Shown piece by piece: positions 27,258 through 38,568 of a stretch of DNA of 64,000 bases (position 1 is its first letter; every line of letters starts with the position of its first letter). The translations under genes were made by a program, and so were the position numbers. The notes under the pieces were generated by a model, which was not told where the DNA came from, did not search any database, and was given only the letters and a program-made list of their open reading frames with translations. Source of the DNA: Flavobacterium sp. A45 (GTDB lineage Bacteria; Bacteroidota; Bacteroidia; Flavobacteriales; Flavobacteriaceae); contig NZ_MUNX01000059.1 of the NCBI RefSeq assembly GCF_002001005.1, positions 118,484-182,483 on the forward strand, in the 5' to 3' direction.

Positions 27258-28778
27258 TTAGTTATTAATCAAATAATCCTTCACTTTTTGCACAAAAGGA
27301 TACATTACCTGATCTTTTTCGAATCTTGGAATAATGACACGAATATCATCATATATTTTTCTGGTTACAGATGAAATTTGGTCTTTTTGTTCCAAATAAT
27401 CAATTGCCTGAACAATGGTGATTAGTTCGATAGCCAATACTTCAAATGAATTTTCAATAACTTTTGATGTAATTACGGCAGCATTAGTTCCCATACTTAC
27501 AATATCCTGATTGTCATTATTGTTTGGAATACTGTGAACATACATCGGATTCGATAGCATCTGATTTTCAGCAGTCGTTGATGTCGCTGTAAACTGTACT
27601 CCCTGCATTCCAAAATTGAAACCCAAAGTTCCCAAATTCACAAATGGAGGAAGGATTTCGTTTATTTTTGAATTTAATAAATAATTCAACTGACGTTCCG
27701 CAAGCATCGTTAATTTAGTAATTACTATTTTTAATTTATCCATTTCCAACGAAATATAATCCCCATGAAAATTACCGCCATGATATACATGCTGGTTTTT
27801 CACATCTATAATTGGATTATCATTTGCCGAATTAAATTCTTCTTCCAAAATAGAAGAAACATTGCTTATAGTTTCAAGTATAGGTCCCAGAATTTGAGGT
27901 ACACAACGTAAAGAATAATATTCCTGAACTTTTTCCTTGAAAACATCTTCGGTATTTTCTCCAGAATATAAATGATCTTCTCTTTTTCTGATTAAAGTAC
28001 TGTCCTCAAGGTTTGTTCGCATTCTAGAGGCAACTTCTCTCTGTCCTTTATGACGCTTTGTATTGTTTAGCTCTTCCGAAAAATGATCGTCGTAAGCTTG
28101 TACAAGTTCATTGATGGCACAAGAAAATTTGATCGACCAATCTAATAATTTATTGGCATGATGCACATTTACAACTCCAATTCCTGTCATCACAGATGTA
28201 CCATTCATCAAAGCCAATCCTTCTCTTATTTCAACTTGAATGGGCTCCAGTTTTTCGATGGCAAAAACGGCTTGTGTAGGTCTTCTTTCCCCTTTGTAAA
28301 AAACTTCTCCTTCACCAATAAGAACCAAAGCCAAATGTGCCAATTGCACTAAATCTCCACTGGCTCCTACTCCACCATGCTCAAAAATTAAAGGAGTAAT
28401 ATCTCTATTGATTAATTCTTTCATCAAATGAATCACTGAAGAATGAACTCCAGAATTACCCAAAGAAAGTGTATTTAGCCTAGCCAAAATTGCCGCTTTG
28501 ACACAGGTTGCATTCAACGGTTTTCCAGTACCAGAAGCATGACTCCGTATTAAATTATATTGTAATTGAATACGATCTTCATCTTTAATACGATACTGAG
28601 CCATTGGCCCAAATCCCGTATTTACACCGTAAATAATTTTATTAACTGAGAATTCTTTTAGAAAATCAAAACTTTCATTAACTCGATCTAAAACAACTTG
28701 GCTAATATCTATTTTGTCATTATTAAAGATTACAGATTCAAACTCTTCTAGACTTAAAAATTCCTTTATCGTATTCAT
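27258..28778 (-). CDS. Tyrosine ammonia-lyase supplying the 4-coumarate starter
   Basis: 506 residues, the same length as the characterised F. johnsoniae enzyme, which from memory it matches along most of its length. The MIO cofactor forms from Ala-Ser-Gly at 139-141 (GGVGASGDLVQL); the catalytic Tyr is at 50 (NKIIYGVNTGFG), and the substrate-selecting pair is Ser79-His80 (NLIRSHASG). It deaminates L-tyrosine to 4-coumarate, the aryl head of the flexirubin polyene. First gene of the minus-strand cluster. Histidine ammonia-lyase is the alternative, but context and similarity favour tyrosine. Confidence 0.92.
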   Translation of the reverse strand: MNTIKEFLSLEEFESVIFNNDKIDISQVVLDRVNESFDFLKEFSVNKIIYGVNTGFGPMAQYRIKDEDRIQLQYNLIRSHASGTGKPLNATCVKAAILARLNTLSLGNSGVHSSVIHLMKELINRDITPLIFEHGGVGASGDLVQLAHLALVLIGEGEVFYKGERRPTQAVFAIEKLEPIQVEIREGLALMNGTSVMTGIGVVNVHHANKLLDWSIKFSCAINELVQAYDDHFSEELNNTKRHKGQREVASRMRTNLEDSTLIRKREDHLYSGENTEDVFKEKVQEYYSLRCVPQILGPILETISNVSSILEEEFNSANDNPIIDVKNQHVYHGGNFHGDYISLEMDKLKIVITKLTMLAERQLNYLLNSKINEILPPFVNLGTLGFNFGMQGVQFTATSTTAENQMLSNPMYVHSIPNNNDNQDIVSMGTNAAVITSKVIENSFEVLAIELITIVQAIDYLEQKDQISSVTRKIYDDIRVIIPRFEKDQVMYPFVQKVKDYLINN

Positions 28779-28857
28779 TCAATTTGTATTATTTTTTCAA
28801 CTAAATATATTAAAAATTAATTTTTATTTAGAATTTAATGTGGTTAATTTGGATAAA

Positions 28858-28865
28858 CAAATGTA
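28858..28865 (-). promoter_or_regulatory. Candidate -7 element for the pigment operon
   Basis: On the minus strand this reads TACATTTG, an exact match to the Bacteroidota -7 consensus TAnnTTTG, about 80 nt before the ammonia-lyase start. The 204-bp divergent spacer (28779-28982) must also contain the plus-strand promoter of the methyltransferase, for which I see no exact consensus. No clear -33 TTTG was found at ideal distance. Confidence 0.45.
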
Positions 28866-28982
28866 GCACAATATCGCTAAAATTAGTAAACCTATATTTT
28901 TTTTGTTTTACAAATTAGAAAAACAAGCATAACTAATATATTAACAAGCACTTACAACGCCATCTTAAATAACAAAAAAAGA

Positions 28983-30050
28983 ATGAAAGATTTTGGTTCT
29001 GACAAAAAAAATGTTGTTCAAGCGAATTTAGACGCACAAAAAATTGCTTTTGCCCCAATTATGTTTCAAGCAGCAAAATCACTTCGGAATTTGGGTATTT
29101 TAGAATACTTATTTAATAAAGACAAAGCAAGTATAGAAACCATAGCAGCCGAGTTGAATTTATCAGTTTATGGTGTAAAAGTTTTACTCGAAGCAGGTTT
29201 AAGCTTGGAAATGGTTTATTTGAAAGACAATGAATTCATACTCACAAAAACGGGTTATTTCATATTAAGGGATAAAATGACCAATATAAATATGGATTTT
29301 ACCCAAGATGTAAATTATCTGGCGATAAACCATTTGGAAGAATCTATAAAAAATGGAAAACCGGAAGGATTGAAAGAATTAGGAAATTGGGATACCGTAT
29401 ATATTGGTTTATCTCAATTGCCAGAAAAGATCAAAAAAAGCTGGTTTGACTTTGATCACTTTTATTCCGATTATACTTTTCCAGAAATTATGCCCATTTT
29501 ATTTGACAATAATCCTAAATCATTTTTGGATGTTGGAGGTAATACCGGAAAATTTTCTTTGCAATGTGCCAAATATGATCCAACGGTAAAAATCACTATT
29601 TTGGATTTACCCGGGCAAGTCAAAGTAGCACAGAAAAATATAGCGGCCGCTGGTTTTGAGGATCGAATTTCTACGATAGGCGCTAATTTATTGGATGATT
29701 CCATTCCATTCCCTAAAGGAGCCGACATTATCTGGATGAGTCAGTTTATCGATTGCTTTTCTTTGGAAGAAGTTTACAGCCTTTTCAAAAGAGCTTATGA
29801 AGCAATGACAGACGATGCCAGTTTCTATATTTTGGAAACGTTTTGGGATTTACAAAAATTTCAAGCATCAACATACAGTCTACACGCCACCTCTTTGTAT
29901 TTTACTGCGGTTGCCAATGGAAACAGTCAAATGTTTCATTCAGAGGACATCTTGAAAATAATAGAAAAAGCTGGATTTGTCGTAGATGAAATGCATGAAA
30001 TGATTGGAATGAGCCACACATTGATTAAATGCAAAAAAAGAGTTTTATAA
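28983..30050 (+). CDS. SAM-dependent O-methyltransferase
   Basis: 355 residues: an N-terminal winged-helix dimerisation domain (about 20-110, with IETIAAELNLSVYGVKVLLE) and a C-terminal class I methyltransferase domain with FLDVGGNTGKFSL (SAM motif I) and TILDLPGQ. This matches the O-methyltransferase family 2/hydroxyneurosporene type. Flexirubins carry aryl modifications, so it probably methylates the aromatic head or a phenolic oxygen. It is divergent from the ammonia-lyase and precedes the halogenase-like gene by 97 nt. Confidence 0.85.
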   Translation: MKDFGSDKKNVVQANLDAQKIAFAPIMFQAAKSLRNLGILEYLFNKDKASIETIAAELNLSVYGVKVLLEAGLSLEMVYLKDNEFILTKTGYFILRDKMTNINMDFTQDVNYLAINHLEESIKNGKPEGLKELGNWDTVYIGLSQLPEKIKKSWFDFDHFYSDYTFPEIMPILFDNNPKSFLDVGGNTGKFSLQCAKYDPTVKITILDLPGQVKVAQKNIAAAGFEDRISTIGANLLDDSIPFPKGADIIWMSQFIDCFSLEEVYSLFKRAYEAMTDDASFYILETFWDLQKFQASTYSLHATSLYFTAVANGNSQMFHSEDILKIIEKAGFVVDEMHEMIGMSHTLIKCKKRVL

Positions 30051-30147
30051 CTCGATAAATCTTTATTTTTGCACCATAACGATGTATTTTTAGTCGACGT
30101 TTAAATCACAATACTCCCTTTACAAAAACTTTAATTGCAATAAATAA

Positions 30148-31398
30148 ATGTTACAAGAATCCGTAGATGTTTTAATCATTGGAGCAGGACCATCCGGATG
30201 TGTATCTGCCTCCTATCTTCATAAAAAAGGAGTCAAAATTAAGGTTGTAGAAAAAACAAAATTCCCTCGAATAGTTGTGGGCGAAAGCCTTATTCCAAGA
30301 GTTATGGATCATTTTGCGGAAGCAGAATTATTCGAATGTTTGGATGCCATGAATTTTGAAAAAAAATTGGGAGCCCGATTTATACGTGGAGAAGAAGTCT
30401 GTGTTTTTGATTTTAGCAAAAAATTTTCCGAAGGTTGGGATTGGACTTGGCAAGTGCCCAGAGCTGATTTTGACAACACTATGGCTCAAGAAGTGATTCG
30501 AAAAGGCATTGATTTAGAATTTGAATCAGAAGTGATTTCGGTTACTTTTCAAGGAAAAAATTCGACTACTGTTGTAAAAGACAAGGACGGAAATCTAAAA
30601 GAAATTCACGCTAAATTCATCATCGATTCCAGTGGTTACGGAAGAGTGTTACCTCGTCTTTTGGACTTGGATACGCCTTCAAAACTAGACCCACATTCTT
30701 CAATTTTTACTCATGTTGTGGACATAAACCGTCCCGAAGGAGAGGAAGGCACTTTGATTTCATTTGACATACTCGAAACCGAAGTTTGGCTATGGGTTAT
30801 TCCTTTTTCGAATGGTAATACAAGCCTTGGTGTTGTAGGTCCAACGGATTTCATCAATTCACTTTCAGCCAATAAAGACAATGCAGAAGCGTTGAAAAAT
30901 GCCATTCAGCTTTCTGATTTTTATATCAAACGATTTGGCGGAGTTAATTTTATATTTGAACCTATCAAACTAGAAAATTACTCTCGATCAGTCAAAAAAA
31001 TGTATGGAGATGGTTTTGCACTTACCGGAAATAGTTCTGAGTTTTTGGATCCCGTATTCTCGTCAGGTGTTGCATTTGCTACCGAATCAGGTATGCTTGC
31101 CGCCAAACTATACCTCAAAGAATCACAAGGAATTACGGTAGATTGGGAAACCGAATTCACCGGTTACATGAAAAGAGGTATTGCAGTTTTTACCACTTAC
31201 GTAAAAGAATGGTACACTGGAAACCTACAAACCCTATTTTTCCACCAACCAGAAAATCCGGATGTAAAAAGAAAAATATGTGCCGTACTCGCAGGCTATG
31301 TTTGGGATGAAGAAAATCCATTTGTAAAAAAGCACGACAATCTCATCAAAAATATGGCTCACATACTCCAAATGGAAAGCCCACAAAAAAAATCTTAG
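30148..31398 (+). CDS. Flavin-dependent halogenase/monooxygenase-like protein
   Basis: 416 residues. The N-terminus has the FAD motif IGAGPSGCVSASYL. Halogenase-like features follow: FPRIVVGESLIPRVMDHF, the WxWxIP signature (WLWVIP, near residue 217) and FLDPVFSSGVAFA near the C-terminal FAD site. These point to the phenolic/pyrrole halogenase branch of flavin enzymes. Chlorinated flexirubins are known from flavobacteria, so chlorination of the aryl ring is plausible; ring hydroxylation is the main alternative. The stop codon lies inside the terminator stem. Confidence 0.75.
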   Translation: MLQESVDVLIIGAGPSGCVSASYLHKKGVKIKVVEKTKFPRIVVGESLIPRVMDHFAEAELFECLDAMNFEKKLGARFIRGEEVCVFDFSKKFSEGWDWTWQVPRADFDNTMAQEVIRKGIDLEFESEVISVTFQGKNSTTVVKDKDGNLKEIHAKFIIDSSGYGRVLPRLLDLDTPSKLDPHSSIFTHVVDINRPEGEEGTLISFDILETEVWLWVIPFSNGNTSLGVVGPTDFINSLSANKDNAEALKNAIQLSDFYIKRFGGVNFIFEPIKLENYSRSVKKMYGDGFALTGNSSEFLDPVFSSGVAFATESGMLAAKLYLKESQGITVDWETEFTGYMKRGIAVFTTYVKEWYTGNLQTLFFHQPENPDVKRKICAVLAGYVWDEENPFVKKHDNLIKNMAHILQMESPQKKS

Positions 31399-31422
31399 TG
31401 TTTAGACTAAGATTTTTTTTTT
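31391..31422 (+). terminator. Rho-independent terminator after the halogenase-like gene
   Basis: AATCTTAGT (31391-31399) pairs with ACTAAGATT (31406-31414), followed by a run of nine T. The TAG stop of the upstream gene (31396-31398) is inside the left arm. Confidence 0.85.
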
Positions 31423-31533
31423 GCGTTATAAGTTCGCTTGTTATTAAACAGTTAAACAAAACAAACTCACTAAAAACTTACATTTATTTTATATCTTTAT
31501 AATTCAAAAAATCAACCACTAATTATTTTAGAC

Positions 31534-31953
31534 ATGACAAAGAAACTATTCATCACAGCTGTTCTATTAGGAACCATTTCATTTGCCAATGCACAAAGCA
31601 TGGGAGATATTACAAAAGCAGCCAGCACAGCAAAAACTGCTTCAGCCAGCTCTTTTGATGTAGCAAGCATATCCAATCAAGTAATGGGAGTATTATCGCC
31701 AAAATTAAAATTAACAGACGCCCAAAAACCAGCAGTAAATGCATTGGTAAACGAAACCCTAAACAAAAAGAAAAACCTTTTGCCAACCATAGCAACCGAC
31801 AAAGCAGGATATACATCCAAAATGACTGCAAACAGAGAGTCATTCACAGCCAAAATGAAAAAAATAGTTAGTCCAACACAATTTACGGCACTTACTGCTT
31901 TATTGCCAAAATCAGCTTTGGCAGTGACACCGCTGGTACAAATGTTGTACTAA
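31534..31953 (+). CDS. Secreted small protein of unknown function
   Basis: 139 residues with a clean signal peptide (MTKKLFITAVLLGTISFANA, cleavage after ANA). The mature part is rich in Ala, Ser, Thr and Lys and probably helical, ending in FTALTALLPKSALAVTPLVQ. I do not recognise a characterised family. It is a single gene flanked by terminators on both sides, so it has its own promoter within 31423-31533. Confidence 0.75.
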   Translation: MTKKLFITAVLLGTISFANAQSMGDITKAASTAKTASASSFDVASISNQVMGVLSPKLKLTDAQKPAVNALVNETLNKKKNLLPTIATDKAGYTSKMTANRESFTAKMKKIVSPTQFTALTALLPKSALAVTPLVQMLY

Positions 31954-31991
31954 CAGCATTGATCTAAGAAAATTTATTTTCTTAAATAAAC

Positions 31992-32030
31992 AAGCTGCAA
32001 TTCTAAAATTTATGGAATTGCAGCTTTTTT
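31992..32030 (+). terminator. Rho-independent terminator
   Basis: AAGCTGCAATTC (31992-32003) and GAATTGCAGCTT (32015-32026) form a perfect 12-bp stem followed by T residues. It ends the secreted-protein transcript. Confidence 0.88.
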
Positions 32031-32065
32031 ATTTTTTAAAATTTAATACCCAAATAGTATTTAGA

Positions 32066-32296
32066 TTATAATTGTTTCGGGCTAACATATTCGGATAATT
32101 TCAATCCCTTTGACAATTCATTAAGATATAAATTCGAAATACCGGATGCTTTCATAATTTCCTCATTAGAGTAATTATCCTTTTTAATTTCGGCAGCATA
32201 TCGTATTCCAAATAAACGTATCATTAGTGCTGCATCTTCTTTTGGAGAATTATTATACATATCACTCAATATCACTCCTAATTCTGCTATACTCAT
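32066..32296 (-). CDS. Small HTH-like protein
   Basis: 76 residues. The C-terminal part, EEIMKASGISNLYLNELSKGLKL, looks like a helix-turn-helix, and the N-terminal half is helical (ALMIRLFGIRYAAEI). A regulator or a nucleic-acid-binding helper is possible. It stands alone on the minus strand, convergent with the secreted-protein gene. Length and absence of other domains leave the function open. Confidence 0.6.
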   Translation of the reverse strand: MSIAELGVILSDMYNNSPKEDAALMIRLFGIRYAAEIKKDNYSNEEIMKASGISNLYLNELSKGLKLSEYVSPKQL

Positions 32297-32567
32297 AATC
32301 TACATGTTTTATTAGTTACCGATACCCCTTTTCAATATTCATGCCAAACACCTAGCTACAAACACATTACAACATTATATTAACTAAAAAAATGTGCATT
32401 TAAAATTCAACCCAATAAAGTACAGTTTCTTGAAAAAGCTGATAATACTTTGACTTGCATTTCACCTCTAAACCAATGTTTCACAACACATTAACACCTA
32501 ATAATTGCATTATTTCTTAATTTTATACGAGTAAAATCATTTTGTTTAACACCTAAATTTTGTACTC

Positions 32568-32864
32568 ATGTATATAGTTCGCGAAATTTTTTATCTGCAA
32601 TTTGGCCGTTATAAAGATGCCAAAGTTTTGATTGATGAAGCCACACAAGGCGGATTGTTCCCTCAGACAACTGGAAATCGAGTTTTAACCGACTTTACCG
32701 GAGAAAGCTACCGACTGATTTTTGAATCGTCATATGCTGCACTTGCAGATTTTGAAAAAGAACTTGCAAAAGACATGGGTGCCGCAGATTGGAAGGGGTG
32801 GTATGAAAAATTCAAAGTCTTGGTTCGCCATTCCGAAAGGGAAATTCTCAAACAGATTTCCTGA
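32568..32864 (+). CDS. NIPSNAP/dimeric alpha-beta barrel-like small protein
   Basis: 98 residues. The pattern of an opening strand IVREIFYLQFGRYKDAK, then helices and a second strand YRLIFESSY, suggests a ferredoxin-like dimeric alpha-beta barrel, as in NIPSNAP or monooxygenase-like families. No catalytic residues can be identified. It is a single gene; the 270 bp upstream are AT-rich with no clear consensus promoter. Confidence 0.6.
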   Translation: MYIVREIFYLQFGRYKDAKVLIDEATQGGLFPQTTGNRVLTDFTGESYRLIFESSYAALADFEKELAKDMGAADWKGWYEKFKVLVRHSEREILKQIS

Positions 32865-32897
32865 TTCTATTGGCAATTCACATTAACCAATAAAAAA

Positions 32898-32940
32898 CTT
32901 CGCTCCGCAATCCGAAAAACTTCCCGGTTGCGGAGCGAAG
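32898..32940. terminator. Bidirectional hairpin between convergent genes
   Basis: CTTCGCTCCGCAA (32898-32910) pairs with TTGCGGAGCGAAG (32928-32940). It is a strong GC-rich stem between the plus-strand gene ending at 32864 and the minus-strand gene ending at 32987, preceded by A and followed by AATTT, so it can act in both directions. Confidence 0.7.
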
Positions 32941-32986
32941 AATTTAAAATGCTCCCCTCATAAATCAAGGATCATTACCGCTCGGA

Positions 32987-33538
32987 TTAAACGCTTTCTT
33001 CCAAATAAGCTGGATCAAATTCCATAGTATCTTCTACCTCAACTGCTGCAGGCTTTGAAGCTTTCAGCGCATTGAATCTTTCCAATTGTTCTGTTTCTCC
33101 TTCTTCCCCGCTGAAATAAGGAAAAACATCCATAATAGGAGATTCCGAAATAGCTGGAATAGTGTATTCTCCCATCGTGGAACTCATTACATGAGTCGTG
33201 TTATCGAAAGCTTCTTTAACATCATTGGCTTGTATTAACAAATACATATTTGACTTGCGTTCTTTACCACTTTCTTCGTCATAAGCCATTAAGGAAACTC
33301 TAGATTTAAACCAACGGTCAGCATTTTCAAAAGGATGAATCTCGGCATAATTAGCCACTTTTATATTCGTGATTTTGAATTCTTCACTAACATATGCAGA
33401 CATCTCTTCATTAATTCTACTCTCAGCTTCTGTATAGGACAAAGCATCAACCAAATAAGGTTCTGTTACAACTTTTTGCCCTCCAGTTTCATCCGTTTTT
33501 CTATATTTTACTTTGCATTCGTACCAAATTGTGCTCAT
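32987..33538 (-). CDS. DUF4494 family protein
   Basis: 183 residues, soluble and acidic. The opening STIWYECKVKYRKTDETGGQ with EPYLVDALSYTEAESRI is the Bacteroidota DUF4494 pattern, a conserved family without assigned function. Possibly a DNA or nucleotide metabolism accessory, but no motif supports that. The last 40 residues look disordered and acidic. Confidence 0.78.
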   Translation of the reverse strand: MSTIWYECKVKYRKTDETGGQKVVTEPYLVDALSYTEAESRINEEMSAYVSEEFKITNIKVANYAEIHPFENADRWFKSRVSLMAYDEESGKERKSNMYLLIQANDVKEAFDNTTHVMSSTMGEYTIPAISESPIMDVFPYFSGEEGETEQLERFNALKASKPAAVEVEDTMEFDPAYLEESV

Positions 33539-33698
33539 ATATTTTTTTTAAGGATGCCAAAGATAGATTTTAAAGAAAATAAAATTCACAATTCGTAAAA
33601 TAGATATTCACAATTTGCCACACGAAACTAAAAATCTATTTTACAACCTTAATTGCTCAAAAAAAGCAACTCCAAAGCTTCCTGTTATGCAGGGTCTT

Positions 33699-33850
33699 GC
33701 GTGAAGGATGGAAGCGGCATCTCCAGATTTAGAAAAACAAGGCTTTTTTGCTGTAGTTTTTGTTAATCTGGAATACAGCTGACAGCCTGACCTCGTTGCA
33801 TTACAAATGCTCTTTTAGATCTAAATGTTCTGCAAGGAGGACACGCCCAA
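33699..33850 (+). repeat. Two-hairpin dispersed element, copy 1
   Basis: The spacer 33539-33931 has no ORF and is filled largely by this element. It begins GCGTGAAGGATGGAAGCGGC, contains a first hairpin with CCAGATT...AATCTGG ends (33734-33776), then GAATACAGC and ACAGCCTGACC, and a second hairpin ending in GGAC, and closes with ACACGCCC. Copy 2 at 40709 has the same skeleton but different, compensated stem bases (CCCGAT/ATCGGG), so structure is conserved. Confidence 0.75.
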
Positions 33851-33931
33851 ATACTTATTCACTTCCGAATTGCTTGTGCAAAAAAACCTAGCTATCTTTG
33901 CTTTCAAAAAAAAACATAAATTAAAAATCCT

Positions 33932-34366
33932 ATGGCTACATTTAGCAAGCAACTATCCTTTCGTTGGTCTGATTTAGATCCAAATTTTCATTTACGTCAT
34001 AGTGCCTATTATGATTTTGGAGCACAACACCGTGTTGAAATACTAGCACAATTAGGATTAACATTAAGAGTTATGCAAACGGAGCATATTGGACCGATAT
34101 TGTTCAGGGAAGAATGTGTCTTTAGAAGAGAAATCAATCTCTCGGACGTAATTATCATGCAAACCAAAATGGCTAAAATGAAAGCCGATGCCTCCCGTTG
34201 GTCAATAGTTCATGAGTTTTACAAAGAAGATGTATTATGTGCCGTTATTACTGTTGATGGTGCCTGGATGGATACCAAAACCCGTAAACTAGCCACTCCT
34301 ACTCCGCAAGTTGTTATTGATGCCTTAAGTGTTTTTCCAAAAACAGCAGATTTTATTGCACTATAA
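33932..34366 (+). CDS. 4HBT-like acyl-CoA thioesterase
   Basis: 144-residue hotdog protein. FRWSDLDPNFHLRHSAYYDF matches the thioesterase loop in which Asp acts as base (SDLDPNFHLRHSAYYD). It probably hydrolyses acyl-CoA; the substrate is unknown. It lies after a structured repeat and 23 nt before the next gene, with which it may be co-transcribed. Confidence 0.78.
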   Translation: MATFSKQLSFRWSDLDPNFHLRHSAYYDFGAQHRVEILAQLGLTLRVMQTEHIGPILFREECVFRREINLSDVIIMQTKMAKMKADASRWSIVHEFYKEDVLCAVITVDGAWMDTKTRKLATPTPQVVIDALSVFPKTADFIAL

Positions 34367-34389
34367 TTAATCAAATAAAACTATCAAAT

Positions 34390-34779
34390 ATGTTTACAAT
34401 AGAACAAATAAAAGAAGCTCATTCAAAAGTGAAAAGTGGTGCAGATTTTCCAAATTACATACAAAATTTAATTATTTTGGGTGTAAAAGGATATGATACC
34501 TATGTAAATGATGGCAAAGTTCAATATTTTGGAGTAAATAATTACTCTGTTGCTTCTGATGAAAAATATGATGAAATAAAAATAGCTACATCAGCCAATA
34601 AAGAGCGATTCATTGAATTTTTAGTGATGCACCAAGACGGCCAAACCGATTATATAACCTTTTGCAATCATTCTGGTCAGTGCGGAATTTCAAGATGGAG
34701 AGTGGATATCATTGAAATGACCTGTACATATTATGATCAATCAGACTCCGAAATCTTAATTGAAAAAATTTCGATTTAG
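34390..34779 (+). CDS. DUF1398 family protein (YbcV-like)
   Basis: 129 residues. The order MFTIEQIKEAHSKVKSGADF, GVKGYDTYVNDGKVQYFG and FCNHSGQCGISRWRVD is characteristic of DUF1398, a family of small cytosolic proteins without known activity. The protein is full length. It ends before a bidirectional terminator shared with katG. Confidence 0.8.
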   Translation: MFTIEQIKEAHSKVKSGADFPNYIQNLIILGVKGYDTYVNDGKVQYFGVNNYSVASDEKYDEIKIATSANKERFIEFLVMHQDGQTDYITFCNHSGQCGISRWRVDIIEMTCTYYDQSDSEILIEKISI

Positions 34780-34830
34780 AATAAAAAAAAGGGAATGCAA
34801 AATGCGAATATCAATTCTCTAAAAACACAA

Positions 34831-34860
34831 AAAAGGTAGTCCATTTCCAGACTACCTTTT
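34831..34860. terminator. Bidirectional terminator between DUF1398 gene and katG
   Basis: AAAAGGTAGTC (34831-34841) and GACTACCTTTT (34850-34860) form a perfect 11-bp stem with A and T tracts at the two sides. It is suited to end both convergent transcripts. Confidence 0.85.
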
Positions 34861-34885
34861 TGCTATTATAAAATTACACTTTAAA

Positions 34886-37135
<2,250 letters not shown>

Positions 37136-37378
37136 TTAGTTACGAATTTACCAAAATTATCTTTATCTAAATTATTTTTTTAATAGATAAAAATTATAGT
37201 TACAGTATAAAATCGCAGTTTAGAATAGTTCTTTACTTGACATAAATATCTTTTTTATTTGTAATTTAGTTACTTAAAAATCACATTATCAAACCCTAAA
37301 CTCAATGCAAGAATTATCAACATTAAACGGGTAAGCCGAAAACCAATTAGAGTAGGCATCAACAAATAAAACAATAAA

Positions 37379-37684
37379 ATGCTACAATTAATCGTACTTT
37401 ATCCGCAACCCACCAATGTGCAACAATTTGAAGCAGATTATGCTAGTCATTTAGCATTACTTCATGAAAAAACTGGACTTCCTATAACAGCAAAACCTTA
37501 TACGGTTACAAAATTCCTACCCACTCCCGATGACACACAGTCTTTCTACCAAATGTTTACAATGCCTTTTGAATCGCCTGAAGCATTACAGTCGGCGATG
37601 GAATCAGCGGGTATGCAAGAAGTAGCGGCAGATGCTAATCGAATTTCAACTGGTGGTTTACCAACTATTTTAATTGGAAGTTGA
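37379..37684 (+). CDS. EthD family protein
   Basis: 101 residues of the EthD-type dimeric alpha-beta barrel: LIVLYPQPTNVQQFEADY near the N-terminus and LQSAMESAGMQEVAADANR near the C-terminus. These proteins assist or resemble small-molecule monooxygenases. It is the first of a run of small plus-strand genes (DUF1801, VOC) that are probably unrelated in pathway. The start lies 264 bp from the divergent katG. Confidence 0.82.
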   Translation: MLQLIVLYPQPTNVQQFEADYASHLALLHEKTGLPITAKPYTVTKFLPTPDDTQSFYQMFTMPFESPEALQSAMESAGMQEVAADANRISTGGLPTILIGS

Positions 37685-37711
37685 TGACTAAAAAAAGATA
37701 AAAGATAAGCC

Positions 37712-38077
37712 ATGAAAACCGATTTTAAATCTGTTGATGAATACATCTCAACATTTCCAAAAGACATGCAAGACCTTTTGGAAAACGTACGCAAGACCAT
37801 TATTAAAAAAGCACCAGAAGCAGTAGAAAGCATATCCTACGGAATGCCTGCCTACAAAACATTCGGAAAACCTTTGGTGTATTTTGCGGGCTATAAAAAA
37901 CATATAGGCTTTTATGCAACACCAACGGGACACACGGAGTTTTCTAATGAGCTTTCAAATTACAAACAAGGCAAAGGCTCCGTTCAATTCCCTGTTAGCC
38001 ACCCAATCCCATACTGGCTGATTGAGCAAATCGTGGTATTTCGAGTAAAAGAAAATGAGTTAAAAAATAAGAAATAA
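37712..38077 (+). CDS. DUF1801 family protein (YdhG-like)
   Basis: 121 residues. FKSVDEYISTFPKDMQDLLE, EAVESISYGMPAYK and YATPTGH are the DUF1801/YdhG pattern, a family that includes frataxin-fold iron chaperone-like proteins. It is 27 nt after the EthD gene and probably in the same transcript. The function is known only at family level. Confidence 0.82.
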   Translation: MKTDFKSVDEYISTFPKDMQDLLENVRKTIIKKAPEAVESISYGMPAYKTFGKPLVYFAGYKKHIGFYATPTGHTEFSNELSNYKQGKGSVQFPVSHPIPYWLIEQIVVFRVKENELKNKK

Positions 38078-38081
38078 AGGA

Positions 38082-38168
38082 GTTTCTAAGATTCTAAGAT
38101 TTCAAGATTTAGAAAGACTATTTTCAAACTTAGTATCTTAGCAACTCAGAACCTTAGCAACTTAAAAA
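38082..38168. repeat. TTCTAAG/CTTAG-rich intergenic repeat
   Basis: TTTCTAAGATTCTAAGATTTC on one side and TTAGTATCTTAGCAACTCAG plus CCTTAGCAACTT on the other form an imperfect inverted repeat with CTAAG/CTTAG cores. A related arrangement is found at 47743-47885 after the response regulator gene. No ORF; likely a mobile or replication-slippage repeat, possibly serving as a weak terminator. Confidence 0.55.
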
Positions 38169-38170
38169 AA

Positions 38171-38536
38171 ATGAACCATAAAGCCAAATCAATCAGACCA
38201 TTCATAGGTTCCAAAGACTTTGGGATTTCAAGACGTTTTTACCAAGACTTGGGATTTAAGGAAATTATATTAGCTCCAAACTTCTCTTATTTTGAAACCA
38301 AAGGAATAGGGTTTTATCTACAGGAGGCTTATGTCAAAGATTGGATAGACAACACTATGCTTTTTTTGGAAGTAGAAGATGTCAACCAATTTTGGAATGA
38401 ACTTTTGGAGTTAGACTTGCCCGCGAAATATGAGAATATAAAATTAGTTCCCATCCGAGAAATGCATTGGGGCAAAGAATGTTTTATACACGACCCTTCC
38501 GGAATTCTATGGCATATTGGGGAATTTAATAAATAG
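38171..38536 (+). CDS. VOC superfamily (glyoxalase/bleomycin resistance-like) protein
   Basis: 121 residues with a vicinal-oxygen-chelate fold: RPFIGSKDFGISRRFYQDLG, FLEVEDVNQFW and the closing HDPSGILWHIGEF. The metal-ligand positions are partly kept (His and Glu near the end). It may bind or modify a small molecule. The substrate cannot be deduced. Confidence 0.8.
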   Translation: MNHKAKSIRPFIGSKDFGISRRFYQDLGFKEIILAPNFSYFETKGIGFYLQEAYVKDWIDNTMLFLEVEDVNQFWNELLELDLPAKYENIKLVPIREMHWGKECFIHDPSGILWHIGEFNK

Positions 38537-38568
38537 CAAACACTTTTTAAAATATATCCGAATAATTA

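Noticed and set aside
27258..28778. Histidine ammonia-lyase of the hut pathway
   Set aside because: No hut genes nearby; position at the head of the flexirubin operon and near-complete similarity to the F. johnsoniae tyrosine enzyme favour tyrosine ammonia-lyase.
37160..37195. PerR-type operator before katG
   Set aside because: TTATCT...AGATAA is an inverted repeat, but the match to the PerR consensus is weak and AT-richness makes chance likely.
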